A stretch of DNA of 64,000 nucleotides from Martelella endophytica (GTDB taxonomy: Bacteria > Pseudomonadota > Alphaproteobacteria > Rhizobiales > Rhizobiaceae): contig NZ_CP010803.1 in assembly GCF_000960975.1 (NCBI RefSeq), forward strand, positions 591,001 through 655,000, in the 5' to 3' direction. Below the pieces are notes generated by a model. The model saw only the letters and a list, made by a program, of their open reading frames with translations. It searched no databases and was not told where the DNA came from. The first letter of the stretch is position 1, and each line of letters begins with the position of its first letter. Positions 36,057-44,715 of the stretch are shown here, in pieces. The translations under genes were made by a program, and so were the position numbers.

Positions 36057-36806
36057 TCACACGCCCGAATCGGCGTCGTCGGCGACGCCTTTCTGCATGC
36101 GGTCGCGGCGGAGATTGCCCATGAAGACGGCGCGCGAATTGCGCATGTGGGTTTCGATGACTTCGACCGCGCGGTCTGGATCACCTTGTTCCACTGCCTC
36201 CAGCAGCTCCCAGTGCTCGCGGCTCGACCGGCGCATGTTGGCGAGCGTCAGAGGGTTGCGATTGGAGATCGCACGCAGCCAGCCATTGTGCTGCTTCATG
36301 ATCTTGATCGCCTCGGCATTGAAATGCTGATCGATGATATAATCGTGGAATAACAGGTTGTTGGCGTGGAAAAGGGCAAAGTCGCCATTCTCCGCGCCCT
36401 CGTGGCACTTCTCCTGAAAACCGCGCAGAATGGCGACATCCTCGGGGGTCGCATATTCAACGAAGCTGCGGACGATATAGGGTTCCAGCAGGGTGCGGAT
36501 ATCGAAGATGTTCTGGACCAGGTCCTCGTTGATGAGACGCACCCGCGCCCCGCGATTGGGCGTGATCACCACCAGCCCCTCGCCTTCCAGCGCCTGCAGT
36601 GCCTCGCGCGCGGGATTGATGCTGGTGCCATAGCGCGCGGCGACATCGGAGACCTTGATGCGCGAGCCAGCCGGATAGGTGCCGCTGAGGATCTCGTCGC
36701 GGAGCGATTGCTGCAGCCGTCCGTAACCCGGCTCGCGGACAGATCTGGCAGGCTCGGATTGCGCGGCGCGCGGCTTCTGTTTCCTCTGGGGCACTTTCTG
36801 TTCCAC
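36057..36806 (-). CDS. GntR family regulator with FCD domain
   Basis: A 249-residue FadR-subfamily regulator. The GTG at 36806 (VEQKVPQRKQ) lies 6 nt after AGGAG and is preferred over ATGs further upstream that lack a ribosome site. wHTH at about residues 30-90 (LRDEILSGTYPAGSRIKVS, GTSINPAREALQALEGEGLV), FCD domain with metal-site residues after it (DIRTLLEPYIVRSF, FHANNLLFHDYI, EHWELLEAVEQGDPDRAVEVIETHM). Flanked by two copies of the ATAATGTGT-type site, so it is the probable regulator of both GHL6 transcription units. Confidence 0.9.
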   Translation of the reverse strand: MEQKVPQRKQKPRAAQSEPARSVREPGYGRLQQSLRDEILSGTYPAGSRIKVSDVAARYGTSINPAREALQALEGEGLVVITPNRGARVRLINEDLVQNIFDIRTLLEPYIVRSFVEYATPEDVAILRGFQEKCHEGAENGDFALFHANNLLFHDYIIDQHFNAEAIKIMKQHNGWLRAISNRNPLTLANMRRSSREHWELLEAVEQGDPDRAVEVIETHMRNSRAVFMGNLRRDRMQKGVADDADSGV

Positions 36807-36929
36807 GCTGCGCTCCTGCTCTATGCGCGAAGGCGCACCGGTTTCGAAATATAGCATCACCGGGTGCAAACGCGCAAAAAACGCATTCCGGCGCACCGGT
36901 TTTCACCAGATCAATTCATAAGTTGACTG

Positions 36930-36941
36930 ATAACACATTAT
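36930..36941. promoter_or_regulatory. Candidate operator upstream of GHL6 copy 2
   Basis: ATAACACATTAT, the reverse complement of ATAATGTGTTAT, differs by one base from the site at 35780-35791. A TTGACT -35-like hexamer (36923-36928) directly precedes it, so binding would block the promoter of the divergent GHL6 gene. The rest of 36807-37031 holds only promoter DNA. Confidence 0.45.
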
Positions 36942-37031
36942 ATGAATATTTTCACGTACTATTTGCCGAATAACATTAGACTTTCGGCGCGAACGCCCAC
37001 GAATCTGGGCATATTTCATCGGGAGAACGAC

Positions 37032-39074
37032 ATGACGGAATGGTGGCATCAGCCGCAGCGCATCGTGCAGACGAATCTGAGGCTGATCGACGCCTCTCTC
37101 GATCCGGACGACGTGGCGGACCGGCTTTCCGCGATGGGCGCCACGGCGATGCTGTTCAATATCGGCGGAATCTTCGCCTGGTATCCCACGGAACTCCCGC
37201 TTCAGGCGCCCAATCCCTTCCTCGACCGCGACCTCGTCGGCGCCATGATCGAGGCGGCGCATCGACGTAACATCCGGGTGATCGGACGCTACGACCTGTC
37301 GAAGGGCACTGCGGTCGCCTACGACGCCCATCCCGAATGGTTTTGCCACGACGCCGGCGGGCGGCCGTTCGAATATAACGGCACCTACCAGGCCTGCGTG
37401 AACGGCGGCTGGTATCACGAACAGGGTATCGGCGTGCTCAGGGAGACCCTCGGGCGCTATGCGATCGACGGCCTGTTCTTCAACATGTTCGGCTATCTGA
37501 CGACGGATTACAGCTACCGACCCTATGGTCTTTGCCACTGTGAAAACTGCCGGCGCGCATTCCGCGATTTCTCGGGCCTCGCCCTGCCAGAGAAGGAAGA
37601 CAGGTCCTATCCCGCCTACCGCGCCTACCTGCAGTTCCAGCAGAAGACCAGCACGGCGCTGGCAGACGAGATCTACACCGCCGTGAAGGCGATCAGGCCG
37701 GATGTCGGCGTTTCAAACATGGGCCGCAAGAGCGATTTCTTCCGCGGCGAGGTAAATCGCCGGATCGACCGGGCGCGCCCGGAATGGGCTTATCTCTCCG
37801 GCGAGGAGGCCCGCAACTTCCGTTCGCTCGGCGATGGCGCTGTCCGCTACTCGAGCGCACTGACCCATTTCGTCGACTTCCCGTGGCGCTACAGCGCCGA
37901 GAATGGACCCGCCCAGGTGCTGAGGCTCGCCCAGCAGCTCGCGAACGGCGCCGATCCGCATTATTATTTCATGGGCACGCCCGACCAGCCCGACCGCAAG
38001 CCGCTGCCGGCCGTGAAGTCGATCTTCGACTTTCACCGCGAACACGAGGCACTCTATGCCGCCCTCGAAACGGCGGCGCGGGTCGCCCTCTACAATTCCC
38101 GCAAGTCCCGGCCCTACGACCGGCGGTCCGGCGCTGCCGAGGAAGCCTTCCGGGGAGCCTATTCGGCCCTCCTCAACGCCGGCATCGCCTTCGACACGAT
38201 CCTCGACAATCGCGCCGAGGAGGCGGACTTTGCCGAGACGCACGCCCGATACGACACGATCATCCTTGCCGGCGCGAGCTGCATGAGCGATGCCGAGGCA
38301 GCAGGGCTCGACGCCTATGTCCGGGGTGGCGGCAGGATCGTGATCATCGGCGAGGCCGGCATCTATGACGCAACCGGCAGTGATGCCGATCCCACGCGAC
38401 TTTCCTGCCAGCCTTTCGACCGGATCATCGAAACCCGCGCGGACATGCGCGGCGGCTATCTCAGGGTGGATAGCGGCAGCATTGGCGGGCTCGATACCGA
38501 TGTGGTCATGCTGGATGGTCCCTATCATGTGGTCGAGCCGAAGACAGAGGCGAAGACCATGGGACGGCTGCTGATGCCCCAGCGGTTCGGCCCGCCGGAA
38601 CTCTGTTTTCCGGAGGATGGCGGCGAAAGCGATCTGCCGGGCGTCATCACAGCGCCATTCGGGGCGGGAGAGGCCGTCTATCTCCCGTGGCAAGCGGATC
38701 GCCTGTTCCGCCGCTATGGCCTCAGCGAATATCAGTCGCTGATCGCCGATCTCGCGACCGCGGCGGAGCGCCCCCAGGCGGTGCGTCTGGAGCGGCCGGG
38801 CCGGCTCGAACTAACCGTCCAGCGCCACCGCAAGACCGGTGATCTCGTTATCCACATCGTCAACTACTCCGGCCAGAACGACAATTGCCACGACGAAGCC
38901 TTTCCGCTTTTGGACACAACCATCATGATCAGCAACGCAAGGGGTAACCATGCTCGTACACTCGTCACACCTTCCGAGCTCGTCCTTCCTCCGGCAGACG
39001 ATCGAGGCCAACGGCGCTTGACGATTCCGAAAATCGGCGCGTTCGAGGTCGTGGTTATTCCGGAAGAATGGTGA
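37032..39074 (+). CDS. GHL6-type putative glycoside hydrolase (copy 2)
   Basis: A 680-residue paralogue of the 26396-28456 product. Start at 37032 (MTEWWHQPQRIVQTN) follows GGGAGAACGAC; the frame upstream is non-homologous. Shared motifs: NIGGIFAWYPTELPLQAPNP, HPEWF, YNGTYQACVNGGWY, DGLFFNMFGY, CHCENCRRAFR, QRFGPPELCFPE and DLVIHIVNYSGQNDN near the end. Identity over the catalytic part is roughly half by eye. It is divergent from the GntR gene and isolated from the transporter genes. Two diverged copies in one cassette suggest different linkages of the same class of substrate. Confidence 0.78.
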   Translation: MTEWWHQPQRIVQTNLRLIDASLDPDDVADRLSAMGATAMLFNIGGIFAWYPTELPLQAPNPFLDRDLVGAMIEAAHRRNIRVIGRYDLSKGTAVAYDAHPEWFCHDAGGRPFEYNGTYQACVNGGWYHEQGIGVLRETLGRYAIDGLFFNMFGYLTTDYSYRPYGLCHCENCRRAFRDFSGLALPEKEDRSYPAYRAYLQFQQKTSTALADEIYTAVKAIRPDVGVSNMGRKSDFFRGEVNRRIDRARPEWAYLSGEEARNFRSLGDGAVRYSSALTHFVDFPWRYSAENGPAQVLRLAQQLANGADPHYYFMGTPDQPDRKPLPAVKSIFDFHREHEALYAALETAARVALYNSRKSRPYDRRSGAAEEAFRGAYSALLNAGIAFDTILDNRAEEADFAETHARYDTIILAGASCMSDAEAAGLDAYVRGGGRIVIIGEAGIYDATGSDADPTRLSCQPFDRIIETRADMRGGYLRVDSGSIGGLDTDVVMLDGPYHVVEPKTEAKTMGRLLMPQRFGPPELCFPEDGGESDLPGVITAPFGAGEAVYLPWQADRLFRRYGLSEYQSLIADLATAAERPQAVRLERPGRLELTVQRHRKTGDLVIHIVNYSGQNDNCHDEAFPLLDTTIMISNARGNHARTLVTPSELVLPPADDRGQRRLTIPKIGAFEVVVIPEEW

Positions 39075-39161
39075 AGTCGAGAAGCCGGCCAGCCGAACGG
39101 AATAACCGAACACCAAGGGGCTCTGCATTACCACACCGCTGAGAAGGCTGAATATCTGTTT

Positions 39162-39329
39162 TTGCGATGGTCGATCCGTGCCCGCACCGCCGGAACATCA
39201 GGCGGAAAACAGAAGGCGTCGTCTTCTGGGACGGGCAAATGTGATACTTGCTGTAGCTGCGGCAACGGTTGCTGGGACTCCGACGACAAGAAAGTCGTTA
39301 CTGACGGCGAAGACTATGAATGCGGCTGA
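39162..39329 (+). other. Open frame for a cysteine-rich peptide, doubtful
   Basis: In the same frame as the GHL6 gene, the sequence after its stop stays open for 84 codons to 39329. A TTG at 39162 would give 55 residues ending in a segment with six cysteines (CDTCCSCGNGCW, then YECG). There is no ATG/GTG and no clear Shine-Dalgarno, and the surroundings are IS debris, so this may be chance or a fragment. Listed because the cysteine spacing is unusual. The remainder of 39075-39340 shows nothing else. Confidence 0.2.
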
Positions 39330-39360
39330 AAGCCGACCTAGTTTATAGAAATGAATAGCC

Positions 39361-39466
39361 CCGAGTTTTGTAGACACGCGACCATGAGCAAGTCGATGCC
39401 GTTCGTCAGATCCCGGAACGAGGCTATCCGGTGTCGGAAGTCTCTCAACGGTTCGACGTAAGCCAG
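39361..39466 (+). pseudogene. IS3 family OrfA N-terminal remnant
   Basis: The plus strand encodes VRQIPERGYPVSEVSQRFDV, the helix-turn-helix opening of an IS3-type OrfA, preceded by an IS-end-like stretch (GTTTTGTAGACAC). It stops abruptly at about 39466 where IS256-type sequence begins on the other strand. Confidence 0.7.
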
Positions 39467-39469
39467 CCG

Positions 39470-39835
39470 TAGCCCGCGTATGGTCAGGTTGCGGAGGAAT
39501 TCCGTCCAGATCGGCGCGGCTTCTGATGTTCCGATCTCCAAGCCGAGCACTTCGCGCCGGCCGTCGGTGTTGACGCCAATGGCGATGATGACAGCGACAG
39601 AAATGATGCGCCCGCCGCGCCGGTCCTTCAGATAGGCGGCATCAATACAGAAGTAGCGTCATTCTCCTTTGATGGGCCTTTCGAGGAAGGCCCTCACCTT
39701 GTCGTCTATTTCCTTGCAGAGCCGGGAAACCTCGCTCTTGGAGATGCCCGACATGCCCATCGCCTTAACGAGATCGTCAACTGTCCGTCCTCGAATGATT
39801 ATGGACAGAATGAGGTCTGGTTATCAGGAGGATCT
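39470..39835 (-). pseudogene. IS256 (Mutator-type) transposase internal remnant
   Basis: Minus-strand reading gives SKSEVSRLCKEIDDKVRAFL, then RPIKGE, an in-frame TGA where tryptophan is normal, then RYFCIDAAYLKDRRGGRI and VNTDGRREVLGLEIGTSEA. These are the central IS256 transposase motifs including the catalytic-domain aspartate in CIDAAY. Both ends are missing and there is a nonsense codon, so it is dead. The region 39836-39928 is AT-rich promoter DNA for the next gene. Confidence 0.85.
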
Positions 39836-39928
39836 GGCTTAACGCCTTTGTGACAGACAGGGCGCATGTCATTCTGAAAAGAAAAAATAAATACTATTTA
39901 AAGAATAAAAAATACGATATATAAACGC

Positions 39929-39946
39929 CAGCGATTAGCATCGCTG
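39929..39946. promoter_or_regulatory. Perfect inverted repeat before the DgoR-like regulator
   Basis: CAGCGAT (39929-39935), TAGC, ATCGCTG (39940-39946): a 7-bp dyad with a 4-nt spacer, 19 bp before the ATG and just after an AT-rich -10-like TACGATATATAA. It could be an operator for self-repression or an mRNA hairpin next to the ribosome site. Confidence 0.45.
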
Positions 39947-39965
39947 CATGGGAGGAAAGCCGGGC

Positions 39966-40751
39966 ATGGCTGCCAGATCGGGCCGAGAGACGTCAGCCGG
40001 AGCGCGACTGTCGGAAAAGTCAGGCAGCGCGGGCCGGAAGGTCATGGCGGGATGCCTGAGCGAGTTCATCAATGCCATCGTCAGCGGCGAAATGCCGGAA
40101 GGCGCCTTGCTGCCGAGCGAGGCAGAACTGATGGAACGATTTGGAGTCAGCCGCACGACGCTGCGCGAAACCATGCAGTATATGGTTGCCCAGGGGCTTA
40201 TCCGCTCCCGCCCGCGGGCGGGAACCGTCGTGTTGCCGCGCGCTGCGTGGAATATGCTCGATCCTCTGCTTCTGGATGCCGCCCTCGACCACGAACAGGA
40301 CTTCGCCTTCTACGAGGCGCTTCTCGAGGCCCGCGAGGTGCTGGAACCCGTTTCTGCGCGACGGGCGGCCATGAATGCCGACAATGCGGCCCTGATCGCG
40401 GTGACCGAGGCGTTTGAGGCCATGGTTGAGGCCAGCGGACGCGACACGGAGTCCTGGAGCCAGGCAGATCTCGATTTTCACACTGCCATCATCGCTGCAA
40501 GCGGCAACTGGGTCTTCATGCAGTTCGGCGTGGCCATTCGCGGCGCGCTTCTCGCAAGTTTCCGCATGACCAATCGCGCCAGCCACGCTTTTGACGACGC
40601 TTTAGAGCTGCACCGCAGGATTCTGGAAGCGATCCGGTTGCGGCAACCCGATGTCGCGGAGAGTGCGATGCGGGAACTGATTGCCAGGGCGCGTGAGGAC
40701 ATGGAGCATGTGCGGCCTGCGGCTGCAAGGAAGGAGTCCAGAGACCGATGA
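39966..40751 (+). CDS. GntR family regulator with FCD domain (DgoR-like, copy 1)
   Basis: A 261-residue FadR-subfamily protein. Start at 39966 (MAARSGRETS) uses GGAGG 10 nt upstream; an ATG at 39948 is also possible. wHTH: LPSEAELMERFGVSRTTLRE and the wing PRAGTVVLPRAAWNMLDP, the pattern of galactonate-operon DgoR proteins. FCD domain residues about 110-245 (EARE, LDFHTAIIAASGN, LHRRILEAIRLRQPD). It overlaps the SDR gene by 4 bp, heading a regulator-SDR-lactonase operon. Confidence 0.9.
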   Translation: MAARSGRETSAGARLSEKSGSAGRKVMAGCLSEFINAIVSGEMPEGALLPSEAELMERFGVSRTTLRETMQYMVAQGLIRSRPRAGTVVLPRAAWNMLDPLLLDAALDHEQDFAFYEALLEAREVLEPVSARRAAMNADNAALIAVTEAFEAMVEASGRDTESWSQADLDFHTAIIAASGNWVFMQFGVAIRGALLASFRMTNRASHAFDDALELHRRILEAIRLRQPDVAESAMRELIARAREDMEHVRPAAARKESRDR

Positions 40752-41509
40752 CTGATCGTTTAAAGGATAAGGTTGCGGTTGTGACCGGCGCGGGACAGGG
40801 TATCGGCGCTGCCATTGCGCGCTGTTTCGCGGCCGAAGGCGCGCAGGTGATTGTGGCCGAACGCAATACCGAGACCGGCGCGGCCACGGCCGCTGCCGTT
40901 GGCGGTCTGTTTCAAGAGACCGATGTTACCCGTCAGGCCGATATCGATGCGGTTGTGGCCATGGCAATGGAACGGTTCGGCCGGATCGATGTGCTGGTCA
41001 ACAATGCCGGCGCGAATGTTTTCTATCGGCCACACGAAATGCCGCGTGCAGAATGGGCGCGCTGCATGGCCCTTGACCTGGAGGCCTGCTGGGCGATGAC
41101 CGAAGCCGTGCTGCCGGCGATGCGCAAGCAGCAGCAGGGTTCGGTGGTCAATATTGCCAGCTCGCACGGATTCAAGATCATTCCGCACACCTTTCCCTAT
41201 CCGGTGGCAAAACACGGGTTGATCGGCCTGACCCGCGCGCTCGGCATTGAATATGCCGCCGAGGGCATCCGCGTGAATGCCATCGCGCCCGGCTATATCG
41301 ATACCGAAATCGCCCAGATCTACTGGAACGGCTTTGACGATCCGGCCGCCGAGCGGCGAAAGGCGGAAAACCTGCATCCGCCGAAGCGGATCGGTCAACC
41401 GGAAGAAGTGGCGATGACCGCCGTCTTTCTGGCGTCCGACGAAGCGCCGTTCATCAATGCCGAAACGATCATGATCGACGGCGGACGCTCGGTTGTCTTT
41501 CATGATTAG
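40748..41509 (+). CDS. SDR family sugar/polyol dehydrogenase
   Basis: A 253-residue short-chain dehydrogenase: TGAGQGIG (13-20), acidic residue E38 at the end of the second strand (AERN, NAD preference), NNAG (85-88), catalytic S138/S139, Y151 and K155 (YPVAKHG), and the C-terminal MIDGGRSV. Followed by an SMP-30 lactonase gene and convergent with a galactonate dehydratase gene, so oxidation of galactose or a related aldose to its lactone is the best guess. Other sugar alcohols remain possible. Confidence 0.88.
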   Translation: MTDRLKDKVAVVTGAGQGIGAAIARCFAAEGAQVIVAERNTETGAATAAAVGGLFQETDVTRQADIDAVVAMAMERFGRIDVLVNNAGANVFYRPHEMPRAEWARCMALDLEACWAMTEAVLPAMRKQQQGSVVNIASSHGFKIIPHTFPYPVAKHGLIGLTRALGIEYAAEGIRVNAIAPGYIDTEIAQIYWNGFDDPAAERRKAENLHPPKRIGQPEEVAMTAVFLASDEAPFINAETIMIDGGRSVVFHD

Positions 41510-41560
41510 GAACAGCAATCTCCCGGCGGAACATGCCGATTAATGGATCGGGGAGCAAAA

Positions 41561-42430
41561 ATGAAAACGGATGTAGAGATTCTCTGCAATTGCGAAGACA
41601 TGCTTGGCGAATGCCCGGTCTGGCTGGAGGAGGAGAACGTTTTAGCCTGGGTCGATATCGGCCGACGGCTCTGGCACAGGCTGGATTGGCAGACCGGCAC
41701 GCTGCGAAGCATCGGCTTTGATACGGCCCTCACCGCCTTCGCCCCCTCTGCGAAGGGTGGCTTTATCGGCGCCTTCGCCGATGGTATCGCGCCCTTCAGC
41801 GCCGACGGCATGCGCGGGCCATTCTGGCACCAGCCGGAAAGCAATCTCCCGGATAACCGCTTCAATGACGGCGGGACCGACCATCGCGGTCGCTTCATTG
41901 CGGGCAGCATGAACATGGCGAGAAGCGGTGCCACCGGCCGGCTCTATGCCCTTGCCGCGGACGGCGCCTTGACGCAACTGAAGGACGGTATCGGCATCGT
42001 CAACACCATCGCCTTCAGCCTGGATGGCACAGTGCTCTATACTGCTGATTCCGCAGTTGGCGTGCTGGCGGCCTTCCACTACGATCCGATGACCGGCATC
42101 GTCGGCGCTCGACGAGATGATTTCCGTCCCGATCCCGGCCTGCCGGGAACGCCCGACGGGTCCGCCGTGGATGCCGAGGGGTTTGTCTGGAACGCGCGCT
42201 GGGACGGAGGCTGCCTTGTCCGGCTTGCTCCCGATGGTCGCACCGACCGGATCGTCGAACTCCCGGTATCGCGCCCGACATCCTGCGCCTTCGTCGGCGA
42301 GACGCTTGTCGTGACGACCTCGACCTGGGACTTCAAGGAAGCGGATTTTGCCGCCCAACCCCATGCTGGGGCCCTGCTGCGGTTGGATGTCGGCGTGGCC
42401 GGCGCCCCGAAGACGGCCTTTTGCACCTGA
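41561..42430 (+). CDS. SMP-30/gluconolactonase family lactonase
   Basis: A 289-residue six-bladed beta-propeller metal lactonase. Start at 41561 (MKTDVEILCNC) follows GGGGAG; an earlier ATG lies before this site. Metal-site residues are visible: E in GECPVW (about residue 17), N in PDNRFNDGGTD (about 100-104), N in GIVNTIAF, and D in PDGSAVDAEGFVWNARW. It would open the aldonolactone made by the preceding SDR. C-terminus is slightly short compared with the common DPA/GxxxGLP ending but complete to the last blade. Confidence 0.9.
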   Translation: MKTDVEILCNCEDMLGECPVWLEEENVLAWVDIGRRLWHRLDWQTGTLRSIGFDTALTAFAPSAKGGFIGAFADGIAPFSADGMRGPFWHQPESNLPDNRFNDGGTDHRGRFIAGSMNMARSGATGRLYALAADGALTQLKDGIGIVNTIAFSLDGTVLYTADSAVGVLAAFHYDPMTGIVGARRDDFRPDPGLPGTPDGSAVDAEGFVWNARWDGGCLVRLAPDGRTDRIVELPVSRPTSCAFVGETLVVTTSTWDFKEADFAAQPHAGALLRLDVGVAGAPKTAFCT

Positions 42431-42535
42431 ACTCAGCGGCCCCGCTGTCTTCTCTCATCCTCGGCACAGAGCCGGGGTGAGGTTTGTAAAGGGCCGATCT
42501 GAAACCTCCACGCGTTTGCGAAGATCTTTATGACG

Positions 42536-43687
42536 CTACCACTCTGCAACACTGCCGTCGTCGTGCCGCCAGAGCGGGTTGCGCCAGTTGTGGCCGGTTC
42601 TGTCCGCTTCGATCACCGCGTCCTCGTTGACCTCGATTCCAAGTCCGGGGCCGGACGGGATCGTCACACAGCCATCGTGATAACCAAACACATCGGGGTC
42701 CTTGAGGTAATCGAGCAGGTCGCTGCCCTTGCCGTTATAGTGGATACCGAGCGATTGCTCCTGGATGAAGGCGTTGTGGCTGACGGCGTCGAGCTGCAGG
42801 CAGGCGGCCAGCGCGATCGGACCAAGCGGGCAATGCGGCGCAAACGCCACGTCATAGGCCTCGGCCATGGCGGCGATCTTGCGACATTCAGAAATGCCGC
42901 CGGCATGGCTGAGATCGGGCTGGATGATGTCGACCACCCGCGATTCAAAAACCTTGCGGAAGTCCCAGCGCGAATAAAGCCGCTCGCCCAGCGCAATCGG
43001 CGTGGTCGCGCCGCGCACGACTTCAGGAAGCGCATCGATATGGTCCGACAACAGTGGTTCCTCGATGAACATCAGGCGGAACTGTTCCAGTTCGCGGATC
43101 AGCGCCTTAGCCATCGGCCGGTGCACCCGCCCGTGGAAATCGACGGCAATACCGATATGAGGACCGATTTCCGCACGTACGGCAGAAAGCGTTTCGACAA
43201 CGGCATCCACTTTGGCATGGCTGTCGACAATCTGCATTTCGCCAGTGCCGTTCATCTTCAGGGCGGAAAAACCGCGGTCGACGGTTTCCCGCGCCGCCTT
43301 GGCGGCATCGGACGGGCGGTCGCCGCCGATCCATGAATAGATACGGATGCGATCGCGGCAGGGGCCGCCGAGAAGCTGATGCACGGGCAGGCCCGCCGCC
43401 TTGCCCTTGATATCCCACAGTGCCTGGTCGACGCCGGCAATCGCGCTCATCAGGATCGGGCCGCCGCGATAGAAGGCGCCGCGATACATCGCCTGCCAGT
43501 GATCCTCGATGCGCAAGGGGTCTTTGCCAACGAGATAGTCGGCCAGTTCCGCCACCGCCTGCCGGACGGTCAGCGCGCGGCCCTCGATCACCGGCTCGCC
43601 CCAACCGCAAATGCCTTCATCGGTCTCGATCTTGAGAAACAGCCATCGCGGGGCGACCAGAAACGTCTTCAGCGCCGTGATTTTCAT
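42536..43687 (-). CDS. dgoD: D-galactonate dehydratase
   Basis: A 383-residue enolase-superfamily enzyme; E. coli DgoD is 382. All active-site residues fall at the numbers known for E. coli DgoD: D183 and H185 (VDFHGR), E209 (IEEPL), E235 (LGERL) and H285 (APHCPLGP). The N-terminal capping domain ([15 protein letters not shown]) and C-terminal [18 protein letters not shown] are conserved too. It makes 2-dehydro-3-deoxygalactonate. It is the last gene of the minus-strand cassette (b) operon, overlapping the ATPase gene by 4 bp. Confidence 0.95.
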   Translation of the reverse strand: MKITALKTFLVAPRWLFLKIETDEGICGWGEPVIEGRALTVRQAVAELADYLVGKDPLRIEDHWQAMYRGAFYRGGPILMSAIAGVDQALWDIKGKAAGLPVHQLLGGPCRDRIRIYSWIGGDRPSDAAKAARETVDRGFSALKMNGTGEMQIVDSHAKVDAVVETLSAVRAEIGPHIGIAVDFHGRVHRPMAKALIRELEQFRLMFIEEPLLSDHIDALPEVVRGATTPIALGERLYSRWDFRKVFESRVVDIIQPDLSHAGGISECRKIAAMAEAYDVAFAPHCPLGPIALAACLQLDAVSHNAFIQEQSLGIHYNGKGSDLLDYLKDPDVFGYHDGCVTIPSGPGLGIEVNEDAVIEADRTGHNWRNPLWRHDDGSVAEW

Positions 43688-44715
43688 GATGTGACTGCTC
43701 CATTGCGTATGCGTTTGCCCTCACCGTCGAAATAGAACGGCTGCGACGGCAGGGCAAAACCGATTTCCGTGCCCGTTTGCGGGCGGGTGGCGCCGCGTGC
43801 CTCTGCGATGATGGTCTGGCCATCATCGAGATCAGCGTGGATGATCGACGTGCCGCCGAGATTTTCGACCACACCGACCTTTGCGGCAATATCGTTGCCG
43901 ATCTCCAGGCTTTCCGGACGCAGGCCGACCGTCACCGCGCCGGCGGGAGGGGAAAGTTTTCCATTGGCCAGCGGGCTGCCTTCAAGCTTCAGCAGGTTCA
44001 TCCGCGGCGATCCGATAAAGCCGGCAACGAATATATTGTCCGGATCGTTGTAGAGCGTGTCCGGCGTGCCGATCTGCTCGATCCGGCCATCACGCAGCAC
44101 GACGATCTTGTCGGCCAGCGTCATCGCCTCGACCTGGTCATGGGTAACGTAGATCATCGTTGCACCCAGCTGACGGTGCAGCTCGGCCAGTTCGACGCGC
44201 ATCTGCGCGCGCAGTTCGGCATCGAGATTGGAAAGCGGTTCGTCGAACAGGAAGGCGCGCGGCTTTCGGACGATCGCCCGGCCGATGGCCACCCGCTGAC
44301 GCTGACCGCCGGAAAGCTGCGAGGGTTTGCGGTCCATCAGTGGCGCGAGCTGGAGAATGGCTGCCGCTTCCTTCACACGCGCTTCCGTATCGGCCTTCGA
44401 ATGGCCGGTACGGCGCAGGCCGAAACTCATGTTCTGGCGCACGGTCATGTGCGGATAAAGCGCGTAGGACTGAAACACCATGGCAAGGCCCCGCTCGGCC
44501 GGGGCAAGATCGTTGACCACCGTGTCGCCAATCCTGATATCGCCGCCGCTCATGGTCTCAAGACCGGCGATCAGCCTGAGCAGGGTCGACTTGCCGCAAC
44601 CCGACGGGCCGACGAAGATGCAGAATTCGCCCTCGGCGACCGACAGGTCGATATCGCGGATGACCTCCAGCGCGCCGAAGGCCTTGCGGACCGAGGACAG
44701 CTCTATGCTGCTCAT
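43684..44715 (-). CDS. Sugar ABC transporter ATP-binding protein (UgpC/MalK type)
   Basis: A 343-residue CUT1-type ATPase. Start at 44715 ([14 protein letters not shown]) overlaps the GH2 stop; GGGAGG is 7 nt upstream. Walker A GPSGCGKS (36-43), [19 protein letters not shown], Walker [12 protein letters not shown], and a C-terminal TOBE/OB regulatory region from about 235 ([23 protein letters not shown]). Powers the two permeases encoded upstream in the operon. Confidence 0.93.
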   Translation of the reverse strand: MSSIELSSVRKAFGALEVIRDIDLSVAEGEFCIFVGPSGCGKSTLLRLIAGLETMSGGDIRIGDTVVNDLAPAERGLAMVFQSYALYPHMTVRQNMSFGLRRTGHSKADTEARVKEAAAILQLAPLMDRKPSQLSGGQRQRVAIGRAIVRKPRAFLFDEPLSNLDAELRAQMRVELAELHRQLGATMIYVTHDQVEAMTLADKIVVLRDGRIEQIGTPDTLYNDPDNIFVAGFIGSPRMNLLKLEGSPLANGKLSPPAGAVTVGLRPESLEIGNDIAAKVGVVENLGGTSIIHADLDDGQTIIAEARGATRPQTGTEIGFALPSQPFYFDGEGKRIRNGAVTS

